Shown: positions 43,481 to 52,260 of the stretch, in pieces
Layout of the letters: each line of letters opens with the position of its first letter
How positions within the stretch are numbered: position 1 is the first letter of the stretch
Origin: CADEEN01 sp963751775
Lineage (GTDB): Bacteria; Pseudomonadota; Gammaproteobacteria; Burkholderiales; Burkholderiaceae_C
Assembly: GCA_963751775.1 (NCBI GenBank)
Contig: CAVVVW010000003.1
Coordinates: 186,001 to 250,000 of the forward strand
Direction of reading: 5' to 3'
DNA length: 64,000 nt
Program-made: the position numbers and the translations under genes
The notes under the pieces: generated by a model
Told to the model about the DNA's origin: nothing
Database searches by the model: none
Seen by the model: only the letters and a program-made list of their open reading frames with translations

Positions 43481-44461
43481 ATGCTCGAAATCACCGAGGT
43501 GGATGCGCTGGAAGCCCTGGTCCTGGTGGACAACGTCACCGACAGCCTGTCGTCCAATCCGCCGGGCGTCCTGCCCGAGTGGTCGGTACTGTTCTCCGGC
43601 GGCAAGTGGCGTCTTCTTGCCGGCTCGAACATCTGCTGCGCACATCACGGGCTCTCGGTGCTGCTGACGGCGAGCGTCGGCGGCCAACGACGCACGCTGC
43701 TGTTCGACGCCGGGCCGGCGTCCGCCACCTTCGAGAGAAACGCCGCGATCCTCGGCGTGGACTTCGCCGCCATCGAAGCCGTCGTTCTGTCGCACGGCCA
43801 CTGGGACCATGCGGGTGGGCTGCTCGAGGCGCTGCGGTCCATTGCGCGCGGCCGGGGCGGCAAGAGCTTCAGCTGTTACGTCCACCCCGGCATGTTCCGG
43901 CAGCGTGCCACCCGTCGCCCCGACGGGCAGCTCTACGTGAACGAACTCGTACCCTCCACCGCGCAATTGGCGCAAGCCGGCGCGACGGTGGTCAACACCC
44001 GCGAGCCGCAGGGCATCGCCGACGGCGCCTTCTATGTCAGTGGCGAGATTCCCCGCGTCACGAGCTACGAGGCCGGCGTGCCCAATCACCTCACGCGAAG
44101 CGTCGATGGAACGTCCTGGGAACCGGACCCGCTGATCATGGACGAGCGATACGTCTCGGTTCACGTCAAGGGCAAGGGCCAGTTCGTCTTTTCGGCGTGC
44201 TCGCATGCGGGCATCGTCAACGTGCTCACCCACGCCCGTGCGACATTTCCATCGGTACCGCTGTATGGCGCGATGGGCGGTCTGCACCTCTCGGGCATCA
44301 ACGAACGCGTCATTCCGCAGACGGTGGCCGATCTCAAGACCTTCGGCCTGAAGCTGCTTGCGCCGGGCCATTGCACCGGCTGGCGCGCGTTGAGCCAGAT
44401 GGCGCGCGAATTCGGCGACCTGCTCGCGCCATCGGCGGTCGGCAAGAAATACCTGCTATGA
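43481..44461 (+). CDS. MBL fold metallo-hydrolase (7,8-dihydropterin synthase-like)
   Basis: A 326-residue metallo-beta-lactamase-fold protein. The metal motif is LSHGHWDHAGGL (HxHxDH), with further ligands in the FSACSHAGIVNVL and GAMGGLHLSG regions. The AHHGLSVLLTA opening and overall order resemble the archaeal-type dihydropterin-ribofuranosyl-aminobenzene-phosphate synthase family. The actual substrate is unknown. The last codons overlap a remnant of another gene (44457-44549), so its 3' end may be a fusion point. Confidence 0.82.
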   Translation: MLEITEVDALEALVLVDNVTDSLSSNPPGVLPEWSVLFSGGKWRLLAGSNICCAHHGLSVLLTASVGGQRRTLLFDAGPASATFERNAAILGVDFAAIEAVVLSHGHWDHAGGLLEALRSIARGRGGKSFSCYVHPGMFRQRATRRPDGQLYVNELVPSTAQLAQAGATVVNTREPQGIADGAFYVSGEIPRVTSYEAGVPNHLTRSVDGTSWEPDPLIMDERYVSVHVKGKGQFVFSACSHAGIVNVLTHARATFPSVPLYGAMGGLHLSGINERVIPQTVADLKTFGLKLLAPGHCTGWRALSQMAREFGDLLAPSAVGKKYLL

Positions 44462-44549
44462 ATTCGACCTGGGGCACGGCCACTCGATGGCCATCTGGGC
44501 CGTGTTCAAGGACAGCGGCTGGGTCAACGCACCCAAGGGCAGGAAGTAA
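44457..44549 (+). pseudogene. Remnant of a DUF4287-type gene (C-terminal about 30 codons)
   Basis: Another frame from 44457 to the TAA at 44547-44549 reads Y-E-F-D-L-G-H-G-H-S-M-A-I-W-A-V-F-K-D-S-G-W-V. The LGHGHSMAIWAVF core is typical of the DUF4287 C-terminus. No upstream part of that family is present, and the frame runs back into the MBL gene. This looks like a leftover from recombination or deletion at this junction. Confidence 0.5.
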
Positions 44550-44630
44550 TCTGTAGGCTTGCGCCGCGCCGCCCGCTGCCGGGCCCGGCCGGGTGCGAAC
44601 GTCGGGCGCTACTTGCACAGGAGCCGGCAC

Positions 44631-45038
44631 ATGAAGATCACCGTCGAGACCACCGTCGCTGCACCCGTCGAGGCGGTCTGGCGCGCCTGGACGACGCCGG
44701 ACGACATCAAGCAGTGGAACGCCGCGTCCGACGATTGGCACACGACCGAGGCGTCGGTGGACTTGCGGGTCGGTGGCGCATTTTCATCGCGCATGCAAGC
44801 CAAGGACGGCAGCATGGGGTTCGATTTCGCCGGGACCTACACCACGGTGGTGGAGAACCGGTTGATCGAGTGCGCGTTCGGCGAGCGCGCATTGCGCGTC
44901 GAATTCATCGCCGGCAATGGCAGTGTGACCGTGCGCGAGACCTTCGATGCGGAGTCCACGCATTCCGTCGAACAGCAGCGCGCGGGTTGGCAGGCGATTC
45001 TCGACAAGTTCGCGCGGTACGTTGAGCGCGGGCGGTAA
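44631..45038 (+). CDS. SRPBCC / AHSA1 family protein
   Basis: A 135-residue START/Bet v1-like protein. It starts MKITVETTVAAPVEAVWRAW, then TPDDIKQWNAASDDWHTTEA, VDLRVGGAFSSRM and the AHSA1-type ending HSVEQQRAGWQAILDKFARYV. These proteins have a hydrophobic pocket and mostly unknown ligands. CAGGAG precedes the ATG by about 8 bases. A hairpin follows the stop. Confidence 0.85.
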   Translation: MKITVETTVAAPVEAVWRAWTTPDDIKQWNAASDDWHTTEASVDLRVGGAFSSRMQAKDGSMGFDFAGTYTTVVENRLIECAFGERALRVEFIAGNGSVTVRETFDAESTHSVEQQRAGWQAILDKFARYVERGR

Positions 45039-45056
45039 GTTCTTTCGCGACTGCCC

Positions 45057-45082
45057 CGATCGACGTGCGCCGATGTCGATCG
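45057..45082. terminator. Hairpin after the AHSA1 gene
   Basis: CGATCGAC and GTCGATCG form a perfect 8-bp stem with a 10-base loop, followed by TTTG. It is a possible weak terminator between the AHSA1 gene and the next hypothetical gene. Confidence 0.4.
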
Positions 45083-45110
45083 TTTGATGCCAAACCGGAG
45101 GTCTCGCAAC

Positions 45111-45530
45111 GTGCCAATAGATCCAGACACCTTGTCGTCGTTCGCAAGTGAGTATGCGAAGCAAATGACCAGCATCCGGGGCCGGCGCGTGCAGCGACTC
45201 CTCAAGCGCGAGTTTGCCGGCGCTGACTACGTGCTGTTGGCACCCGACGGCCCAGGGCCCGCCATTGTCCTCGGGCTCTCGGCAAGCGGGGCCGCGCTCT
45301 GCGCGACGGACGGCAGGGGCGGGCAAGCGTCTGTCGTCAAGTGGCTTCATGGGTCAGGCACAGCGCACGAGACGCACTTCGACTTGCACAAGGACTCCCT
45401 GCCCATTTTGAGTACGCAGTCCATTGCGCTCGCTGACCTGCGCACGCGCGCTCGCCTGCACGTGCCGGAAGCCGCTGTTCCGGCCGCGGCCCGCCCGTTG
45501 GTGCGCGAGGTACTTCAGGCGCTGGCATGA
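45111..45530 (+). CDS. Hypothetical protein
   Basis: A protein of about 139 residues from a GTG that follows GGAGG by 9 bases; an ATG 24 bases upstream is possible. Sequence features: a charged N-terminal helix (SSFASEYAKQMTSIRGRRVQRLLKREF), a central GADYVLLAPDGPGPAIVLGL beta-rich part and a C-terminal helix. I recognise no family and see no signal peptide or membrane segment. Confidence 0.55.
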   Translation: MPIDPDTLSSFASEYAKQMTSIRGRRVQRLLKREFAGADYVLLAPDGPGPAIVLGLSASGAALCATDGRGGQASVVKWLHGSGTAHETHFDLHKDSLPILSTQSIALADLRTRARLHVPEAAVPAAARPLVREVLQALA

Positions 45531-45687
45531 ATGCATACTTGCTCATGGGCGCTGGAGCAACTTGGCGCTCACTCGTGGGCTCGACGCGCGGGGGCGGGCC
45601 CTATTCAATTGATCGAAGGCTGGGTCGTGAACTTTGATCGGTCGAAATCTGGGTGGTCACCCAGCCCATTGCCAATGCAAGCGCCCC
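45531..45687. other. Intergenic region with a long-loop palindrome
   Basis: GGCTGGGT (45618-45625) pairs perfectly with ACCCAGCC (45659-45666) across a 33-base loop. No attC core motifs are present. Otherwise I see nothing in this gap. Confidence 0.4.
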
Positions 45688-45753
45688 ATGCTCACCGCCA
45701 CCTGCCATTGCGGCGCGGTCACGATCACGGTGCAGCGTGGTAGGCCGTCCAGG
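45688..45753 (+). pseudogene. N-terminal remnant of a GFA gene joined in frame to DUF6151
   Basis: An ATG at 45688 opens MLTATCHCGAVTITVQRGRP, the usual first strand and first zinc pair of a GFA protein. After 22 codons the frame runs straight into the methionine of the DUF6151 gene. Either this is a broken GFA gene fused to its neighbour, or the downstream protein uses this start and has an extra zinc pair. Confidence 0.45.
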
Positions 45754-46359
45754 ATGAGCCATCCGTTGCGCTGCCGTTGCGGAAGCTTGCGGGGCCGCGT
45801 CAGCCACCCGGAGCGTGCGAGCCGGGGCGTCTGCTACTGCAAGGACTGCCAGGCCTTCGCGCACTTCCTGGGCCGGCCCGGCGACATCCTGGACGAGATG
45901 GGCGGCACCGACGTCGTCGCCACGCTGCCCAAGCACGTCACTTTCAGCCAGGGCGTGGAAGCAATGGCGTGCATGTCGCTCAGCGAGACCGGCATGCTGC
46001 GCTGGTACGCGGGTTGCTGCAACACGCCGATCGGCAACACGCCGCGCAACTTCAAGCTCTCGCATGTCGGCCTGGTCCACACCTGCCTGCACGATCCATC
46101 GATATCGCTGGACAGTTCTTTCGGTCCCGTGCGGATGCGGGTGAACACCCAGTCCGCCAGGGGCCGGCCCCAGTCGATGCCCTTGAGCACCATCGCGTCG
46201 GTGTCGCGCTTCATGGCGTCGCTGGCCCGCGCGCGCATGGACGGCAGCTACAGGAACACACCCTTCTTCACCGCGGACCGTGGCACGCCGGTGGTGACGC
46301 CCAAGGTGCTCAGCCGCGGCGAGCGCGAGCAGCTGATGGCCGCCGTTGCGGCCGCTTGA
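45754..46359 (+). CDS. DUF6151 family (GFA-like) zinc protein
   Basis: A 201-residue protein starting MSHPLRCRCGSLRGRVSHP. Zinc cysteines are in LRCRCGSLRG, GVCYCKDCQAFAHFLG and the later WYAGCCNTPIGNT. This pattern fits the DUF6151 group, distantly related to GFA proteins and with unknown function. An in-frame upstream start at 45688 would add a GFA-like N-terminus. It is the third GFA-related gene in 6 kb. Confidence 0.7.
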   Translation: MSHPLRCRCGSLRGRVSHPERASRGVCYCKDCQAFAHFLGRPGDILDEMGGTDVVATLPKHVTFSQGVEAMACMSLSETGMLRWYAGCCNTPIGNTPRNFKLSHVGLVHTCLHDPSISLDSSFGPVRMRVNTQSARGRPQSMPLSTIASVSRFMASLARARMDGSYRNTPFFTADRGTPVVTPKVLSRGEREQLMAAVAAA

Positions 46360-46389
46360 GCACGGCGGCATGGCTTCGGGCTTCGGCGC

Positions 46390-46941
46390 ATGATCGCGGC
46401 CATGGTTCCAGCGAGCTTCGATCCGCCGCGAACGCAGCGGCTTGCCTCGTTCCAGCTGGCGGTGCTGGGCCCGGCGTTCGCGGAGCAGGACCATCTGGCC
46501 GTGCGCCGCAGCGCGGATCGGATCCGCCACGTCTTTGGCCCGGCCGACGACTGGCCCGACGCGAACATCTCTTGGCAAGAAAACCTGGCCGATCTCGTCA
46601 GGCACGAGCGTGAATTCGACGAACGCATTGCGTTTGCCTACGCGCTGCTGGACCTGCGCGGCGAGGCCTATCTCGGCTGCCTGTACCTGCGGCCGATCAA
46701 GTCCGGGCAGGCCGATGATCGTCGCCGGCAGCACTATCAGGCGCAGGCGTTTCTCTGGTTGTCGGCCCTGCAGTCGGCCGTCACGGACGCACAAGCACTG
46801 GCCGAGATCCGCGCCTGGCTCGGCGAGCGCTGGCCGCTGGCGTCGGTGGCCTGGCCGGGCCGTGAGCCCGGTTGGGCCGCGTGGCAAGCCATGGCGGATG
46901 CCGAGCGCCAAGGCGCGGGGCAGCCGACCTTGCCGCGGTAG
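46390..46941 (+). CDS. Putative GNAT-like acetyltransferase
   Basis: A 183-residue protein with SFDPPRTQRLASFQLAVLGP, HDLAVRRSADRIRHVFGP-like segments (DHLAVRRSADRIRHVFGP) and FAYALLDLRGEAYLGCLYLRP. The last strand resembles the GNAT acetyl-CoA-binding beta bulge, but the R-G-x-G-x-A loop is not evident, so activity is uncertain. A second ATG at 46402 is possible. Six bases separate it from the GST gene. Confidence 0.55.
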   Translation: MIAAMVPASFDPPRTQRLASFQLAVLGPAFAEQDHLAVRRSADRIRHVFGPADDWPDANISWQENLADLVRHEREFDERIAFAYALLDLRGEAYLGCLYLRPIKSGQADDRRRQHYQAQAFLWLSALQSAVTDAQALAEIRAWLGERWPLASVAWPGREPGWAAWQAMADAERQGAGQPTLPR

Positions 46942-46947
46942 CGAGAC

Positions 46948-47579
46948 ATGAGTCACGTCCTCTTCGGCTCCCGCGGCTCGGGCTCGGCGGCGATCGAAAT
47001 CGCGCTGAACATGTGCGGGCTGCCGTTCCGTCATGTGCGCGCGTCGAGTTGGGAGCCGGACTCGGCCGTCGACGAACTGGCGAAGGTCAATCCACTGCGC
47101 CAGATTCCGACGCTCGTGCTGCCCGACGGTTCGGTCCTGACCGAGAGCGCGGCGATCCTGATTCATCTCGGCCTCGCCCACCCGGCCGGCGCCTTGCTGC
47201 CCGTTGCCCCGAGCGCGCGGGCGCAGGCGATTCGAGGCCTGGTCTTCATCGCCGCCAACTGCTACGCCGCGATCGGCATCAACGACTACCCGGAACGCTG
47301 GACCACCGCCACCACCAAGCCGGCGCATGAGAAGGTTCGGCAGGGCGCACGCCATCGGCTGCACACCAACTGGCAGAACTTTGCCGACATGTTCGCGGCC
47401 GATCCGTTCCTGTCGGCAACGCACCCGGCGCGCTGGACCTGCTGGCCGCCGTGGTGTCCAAATGGGCGGGCACGCGGGCCTACCTCGGCATCCACCGGCC
47501 CGCGTTCCTGGACGCGATGCGGCGCGTCGAAGCGCATCCGGCCGTCGCACCGGTCTTTGCCGCCCACTGGCCGAACTGA
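46948..47579 (+). CDS. Glutathione S-transferase family protein (one frameshift)
   Basis: N-terminal thioredoxin-like domain with SRGSGSAAIEIALNMCGLPF and the glutathione-site NPLRQIPTLVLPDGSVLTESAAI, then a helical C-terminal domain. The frame breaks at about 47425, where one base seems missing in TCGGCAACG. Adding it restores F-L-S-G-N-A-P-G-A-L-D-L-L-A-A-V-V and 211 codons ending in H-W-P-N. The next gene starts two bases after the stop. Probably a detoxification or C-X bond enzyme; substrate unknown. Confidence 0.82.
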
Positions 47580-47580
47580 C

Positions 47581-47990
47581 ATGCCAGTCCAACTCGACCA
47601 CATCACGGTGCCGTCGCGCGACAAGCGGGCCGCCGCGAAACTGATTGCCGACCTGCTGGGCGTGCCATGGTCCGAGACCGGCGTCGGGCCGTTCTGCCCG
47701 GTCTACGTCAACGCCGGACTGACCCTGGATTTCGATCAGTTCGACGAGCCGTTTCCGGTCACCCACTATTGTTTTCGCGTCACCGAATCGGCCTTCGACG
47801 CCATCCTGGCCCGCCTACGGCCAGCAGGGATCGCGTTCAGGAGCCAGGTGCGCGGCCCCGTCGACATGAAGTCGACGCGGCACATGGCGGGCGCATCGTC
47901 TACTGGAACGTGCCCGACGGCCACCAATGGGAAATGCTGACGCTCAGCTACGCGCGCCGGGCCGGGCCCCCGAACGCAGGCGGAGATTAG
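47581..47990 (+). CDS. VOC family protein (third copy, one frameshift)
   Basis: Glyoxalase-fold protein starting MPVQLDHITVPSRDKRAAAK. Metal ligands are probably the first histidine (LDHITV), VTHYCFRV in the second module, and the glutamate near GHQWEMLTL. The frame breaks at about 47880 with one base missing; adding it gives A-H-G-G-R-I-V-Y-W-N-V-P-D-G-H-Q-W-E and 137 codons. It follows the GST gene directly and ends the plus-strand array. Confidence 0.8.
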
Positions 47991-48069
47991 TCACCTTGCA
48001 GGTCGCGCCCTCGCAGAGCTCGGGCCCCTCCTGAGGCACGAAGCCGTGCGCAGGCACGCCTTCGTGTCC

Positions 48070-49043
48070 TCAGTCGGCGTACTGGCCCGCCGCCTTGATG
48101 GCCACGCCCAACTTGCTGATTTCGCTCTCGACGAATTTCTTGTGCTCGGCCGGGGCCAGGCGGCCGTCGGTGATGACCACTGCGCCCAGGGCTTCTTCGC
48201 GCTTGATGAACTCGGGATCCTTCAGCGCAGCGCGCAGCGCGGTGTTGAGTTGGTCGAGCACGGCCTTCGGCGTGCCCTTGGGCGCATACACGCCGTGCCA
48301 GATGGACACGTTGAAGCCCTTCAAGCCGGCCTCGTCCAGCGTCGGCAGCTTGGCCAGTGCCGGTGTCGTCAGGCGCTTTGACGTGGTCACCGCATACGCC
48401 TTGACCTTGCCGGCCTCGATCTGAGTGCTGGTGTTGGTGGTCTGGTCGCACATGATGTCGACCTGGCCACCCATCAGGTCGGTCATGGCCGGCGCCGTGC
48501 CCTTGTAGGGCACCGTGGTCATGTCGATCTTCACCGCCTGCTGGAACAGCAAGCCGCACAGGTGCGACGCGGCGCCGAGGCCGGCGTTGGCCAGGTTGAT
48601 CTTGCCCTTGTTGGCGTCGAGCCACTTCAGCAGCTCGGCGAAGTTGTTCGCCGGCAGCGTCGGACGGCCGATCAGCGTCATCGGCACCTCGTTGACCATG
48701 CCCAGGTACTCGAAGTCGTCGAGCGTCTTGTACGGCATGTTGCGGTACAGGCTCGGCGATGTGGCCATGCCGATGTGGTACAGCAGCAGCGTGTAGCCGT
48801 CGGGTGCGGCCTTGGCCACCTTGTTCGCGCCCAGCGTGCCGCCGGCACCGCCGACGTTCTCGACCACGACGACCGCGCCATTCAGGGGCTTGCGCAGGCC
48901 TCGGCAAAGTCACGCGCGACCTTGTCGGTCGGCCCGCCGGCCGCAAACGGCACGACGATGGTGATCGGTTTCTCCGGGTACGCAGCAAGGGCGATGGTGG
49001 TGGTGGCAAGCAGCGCGGCGGCGGCCAGCAGGGTGCGTTTCAT
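48070..49043 (-). CDS. Bug-family tripartite tricarboxylate transporter binding protein (one frameshift)
   Basis: Periplasmic binding protein with signal peptide MKRTLLAAAALLATTTIALA and the Bug hallmark YPEKPITIVVPFAAGGPTD just after it. Further family segments are VVENVGGAGGTLGANKVAKA, YHIGMATSPSLYRNMPY and VPYKGTAPAMTDLMGGQVD. The frame breaks at about 48890, where GAGGCCTGC lacks one C; adding it gives F-A-E-A-L-R-K-P-L-N-G and 325 codons. No TctA/TctB membrane genes are nearby, the usual situation for the many orphan Bug genes of Burkholderiales. Confidence 0.9.
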
Positions 49044-49159
49044 GGTCGGGTGTCTCCGTGGTTCAGGGCGAGTGGAAGGCGCGTTGGCGCCGATGCTAGG
49101 TCGGCTGCACCCAGCGCGCACACTGGAAACTACTTAGGCGGCTGCCTGGTTGACACAGA

Positions 49160-50451
49160 TCAATTCATCAGCCCCGGCAGCCACAGCGCCAGCGGCTGGA
49201 ACTCCAGCACCAGAACAGCGCCACCACCAGCGCGGCGACGAACAGCCAGACGCCGCGGAAGATCTGCGCCAGCGCCACGTCCTTCAGCAGCGAATTGAGC
49301 ACGAACAGGTTCATGCCCACCGGCGGCGAGATCAGCCCGATCTGCACCACCAGCACGATCAGCACGCCGAACCAGACCGGGTCGAAGCCGAGCTGCACGA
49401 CGATCGGGAAGAAGACCGGGATGGTCAGCAGCACCATCGACAGCTCTTCCATGATGGTGCCCAGCAGCACGTAGATCAGCATCATCGCGCCGACGATGGC
49501 CAGCGGCGGCAGGCCCAGGTGCAGGATCCAGTCCTTCAGGTCGCCGGGCATGGTCGTGAAGTTGACGAAGCTGGCGAACATCATCGCCGCGATCAGGATC
49601 GTGAACAGCATCGCCGTGGTGCGCGCGCTCTCGACCAGCACCTCGAACACCACCCGCGGCGTCAGCGCGCCGCGCGCCAGCGCGAAGAAGAACGCGCCCG
49701 AGGCGCCGATGCCCGCGCCTTCGGTGGCGGTGAACACGCCGCCGTAGATGCCGCCCAGCACCACCAGCACCAGCAGCGCCACGCCCCAGATGTCGCGCAC
49801 CGCGGCCAGGCGGTCGCGCCACGAGGTGCGCTCGCCGGCCGGGCCGGCGGCCGGGTCGCGCCAGGTGATCCAGACCACCGCGCCCATCATCATCGCCGCG
49901 CACACCAGCCCCGGCAGCACGCCGGCGGCGAACAGCTTGCCGATGTTGGTCTCGGTGACGATGCCGTAGATGACCATGATCGTCGACGGCGGGATCATGA
50001 TGCCCAGCGTGCCGCCGGCGGCGATCACGCCGGTGGACAGGTAGTCGGCGTAGCCGAGCTTCTTCATCGACGGGTAGGCCACCTTGGCCATCGTCGCCGC
50101 GGTGGCGATCGACGAGCCGCAGATCGCGCCGAAGCCGGCGCAGGCCAGCACGGTGGCATGCGCCAGGCCGCCGCGCACATGGCCGACGAAGGCGTAGGCG
50201 GCGCGGAACAGCTCGTGCGCCAGGCCGGCGCGGGCGACGAAGTTGCCCATCAGGATGAACAGCGGCACGACCGACAGCGTGTAGGCGAAGCCGGTCTCGT
50301 AGACCACCTGCGCCGCGCTGGCCGCGGTGGCCGGCCAGCCGCGCAGCAGGCCCAGGCCGACGAAGCCGACGAAGCCCATCGCAAAGGCCAGCGGCACGCG
50401 CATCAGCGCGAGCACGAAGATCGCGCCGAAGCCGATCAGCGATTCGGTCAC
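49160..50451 (-). CDS. TRAP transporter large permease DctM (frameshift near the C-terminus)
   Basis: Large integral subunit with about 12 membrane helices. It starts with GTG overlapping the DctQ stop (GTGA): VTESLIGFGAIFVLALM. Family segments include GPSMKKLGYA-like YPSMKKLGYADYLSTG, IAAGGTLGIMIPPSTIMVIYG and LISPPVGMNLFVLNSLL. In the last 15 codons the frame seems to shift at about 49200; the alternative frame ends F-Q-P-L-A-L-W-L-P-G-L-M-N, like other DctM proteins, and gives 431 codons. Works with the DctP and DctQ genes upstream. Confidence 0.9.
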
Positions 50452-50963
50452 GTCGTGCCGCCGGGGTCTTCGACGCCCGGGTGGTGGTGCGTCGTCGGCG
50501 CGACGATCAGCAGCAGGTGCACCAGCGCCGTCAGCGCGCACAGCGCGCTCATCAGGTAGACGAACGGCCCTTGCGGGACCTTCAATTGCGCGGTGGTGTC
50601 GCCGTAGCTCATCATGTTGCCGGCCTTGACCCACATCAGCCAGGCCACGCCGGCCAGCGCCACCGCGCACAGCAGCTCGACCACCAGGCCCTGGGCGCGC
50701 CGCACCCAGCGTTCGAGCAGCGGGTCGAGCGAATCGAAGACCACATGCTCGCCACGCAGCGAGACCAGCGGCAGGCCGGCGAAGATCACCACCACCATCA
50801 GCATCTCGGTCAGCTCGAGCGAGCCGGGCACCGAGGTGCTGAGGGCCTTGCGCCCGGCCACGTCGACCAGCGTCAGCCACATGATGGCGAACAGCGCCAG
50901 CGCGGCCAGCGCGCCGCACAGCGCGTCGAGGCCGCGCTTGAGCGCAGTGACCGTGACCGACAA
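50448..50963 (-). CDS. TRAP transporter small permease DctQ
   Basis: A 171-residue protein with four membrane helices. It starts MSVTVTALKRGLDALCG, with the conserved first-helix region FAIMWLTLVDVAGRKAL, LVSLRGEHVVFDSL in the loop and ALCALTALVHLLLIVAP at the end. It lies between DctP and DctM, one base after the DctP stop and overlapping DctM by 4 bases, so the three genes form one operon. The C-terminal THHHPGVEDPGG tail is hydrophilic. Confidence 0.92.
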   Translation of the reverse strand: MSVTVTALKRGLDALCGALAALALFAIMWLTLVDVAGRKALSTSVPGSLELTEMLMVVVIFAGLPLVSLRGEHVVFDSLDPLLERWVRRAQGLVVELLCAVALAGVAWLMWVKAGNMMSYGDTTAQLKVPQGPFVYLMSALCALTALVHLLLIVAPTTHHHPGVEDPGGTT

Positions 50964-50964
50964 G

Positions 50965-51990
50965 CTACTTTTCCAGCTTCTTGATCTCGGCGCGGAACTC
51001 GGCCAGCACCTTCTTCGCGTCCTTCAGGCCCTTGGCCTCGGCGGCGGTGGCCCAGCTGTCTTCGACCGGCGCGGTCTTTTCCTGGATCGCCTTGACGAAG
51101 GCCGGGTCGGCCTTGGTGAACTGCACGCCGGCGGCCTGCATGAAGGCCATGCCGCGGCGGTCGACCTTGTCCCAGCCGCGGCCGAACATGCGTGCGGCGT
51201 ACTCGCCCGACAACTCGTCGACGGCCTTCTTCACGTCGGCCGGCAGCTTGTCCCAGGTGGCCTGGTTCATCAGGAAGACGAAGGCGGTGTTGTACAGGCC
51301 GCCGGGGAAGCTGGTGCCGTACTTGATGACCTTGTCGATCTTGAACGACTCGACCGACTCGGCCGGGAACAGCGTGCCGTCCATCACCCCGGTCGAGAGC
51401 AACTCGTAGCTCTCCGGCGCGGGCTTGAGCGTGACGTTCATGCCCAGCGCCTTCGTGATCTCGTTGACCATGCCGCCGCCGACGCGCAACTTCAGGCCGG
51501 CCAGGTCATCGGCCTTGGCGATCGGGCGCTTGGTGTTGAAGACGATGCCGGGGCCGTGGGTGAAGACGGCGAGCACTTTCACGCCCTGGTGTTCGGCGGC
51601 GATCGCCGGGTACTTGTCGTACATGCGCTGGAAAGCCACCGACACCGATTCCGACGAGTTGCCGAGGAACGGCACCTCGGCCATCTGCGTGGTCACGAAG
51701 CGCCCCGGCGTGTAGCCCTGCACCGTGTACGACAGGTCGGCCACGCCATTGCGCACCGCGTCGAAGGTGCCCGGCGGCGCGGCCACCGCGCGCGGCAGGA
51801 AGTTGCACTTGATCTTGCCCGCCGCCTTCTTCTCGAGTTCGGTGCACCACTCCTTCTGCGTCTCCGACAGCACATGCGTGGGCGACAGCCACGACGACAC
51901 GGCAAGCACGGTCTGCGCTTGCACGCTGGCGCCCGCGGCGAGCAAGGTGCAGGCCACGGCCAGCGGCTGGACCAGGGAGCGAATGGACAT
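50965..51990 (-). CDS. TRAP transporter substrate-binding protein DctP
   Basis: A 341-residue periplasmic protein with signal peptide MSIRSLVQPLAVACTLLAAG, cleaved near A-S-V-Q-A. The mature part shows SSWLSPTHVLSETQKEWCTE, NGVADLSYTVQGYTPGRF, LAGLKLRVGGGMVNEITKAL and MDGTLFPAESVESFKI; the arginine in LKLRVGGG is the usual carboxylate-binding residue. AGGAGA precedes the ATG. The ligand is probably an organic acid; the best guess from the TTxLAVSSWLSPTH-type start is a hydroxy or oxo acid, but this is weak. Confidence 0.92.
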   Translation of the reverse strand: MSIRSLVQPLAVACTLLAAGASVQAQTVLAVSSWLSPTHVLSETQKEWCTELEKKAAGKIKCNFLPRAVAAPPGTFDAVRNGVADLSYTVQGYTPGRFVTTQMAEVPFLGNSSESVSVAFQRMYDKYPAIAAEHQGVKVLAVFTHGPGIVFNTKRPIAKADDLAGLKLRVGGGMVNEITKALGMNVTLKPAPESYELLSTGVMDGTLFPAESVESFKIDKVIKYGTSFPGGLYNTAFVFLMNQATWDKLPADVKKAVDELSGEYAARMFGRGWDKVDRRGMAFMQAAGVQFTKADPAFVKAIQEKTAPVEDSWATAAEAKGLKDAKKVLAEFRAEIKKLEK

Positions 51991-52260
51991 GTGAAATCTC
52001 CTGCGACTGAGGTTGCGGGCGTGCCGCGCACGGTGGCCGATTGTCGAAGGCCCGTGCCTGCGGCAGGCCTGTGGTTTTCCTTGACGGCGGCCGAGTGATT
52101 GCCGATGGTCGTGCCGGGGCGCGCGACAAATGTCAGGCAAGTCGACAACCGGCGCCGCGCATCCCCCCGAACCCATGTGGGAAGGCCCCCACACGAAGGG
52201 GCGACAGGATCGGCGCGCTGCCTAGAATCCATCGCAGTGCCCCCATCAAGCGAAAACACC
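51991..52260. promoter_or_regulatory. Divergent region between dctP and a hypothetical gene
   Basis: No gene is seen in these 270 bases. TAGAAT at 52223-52228 is a plausible -10 for the plus-strand gene at 52261, with no clear -35. Otherwise nothing notable. Confidence 0.35.

Noticed and set aside
38426..47990. A complete chromosomal integron
   Set aside because: No integrase gene is present and only one attC-like site is visible. Many genes are 3-40 bases apart, too close to hold attC sites.
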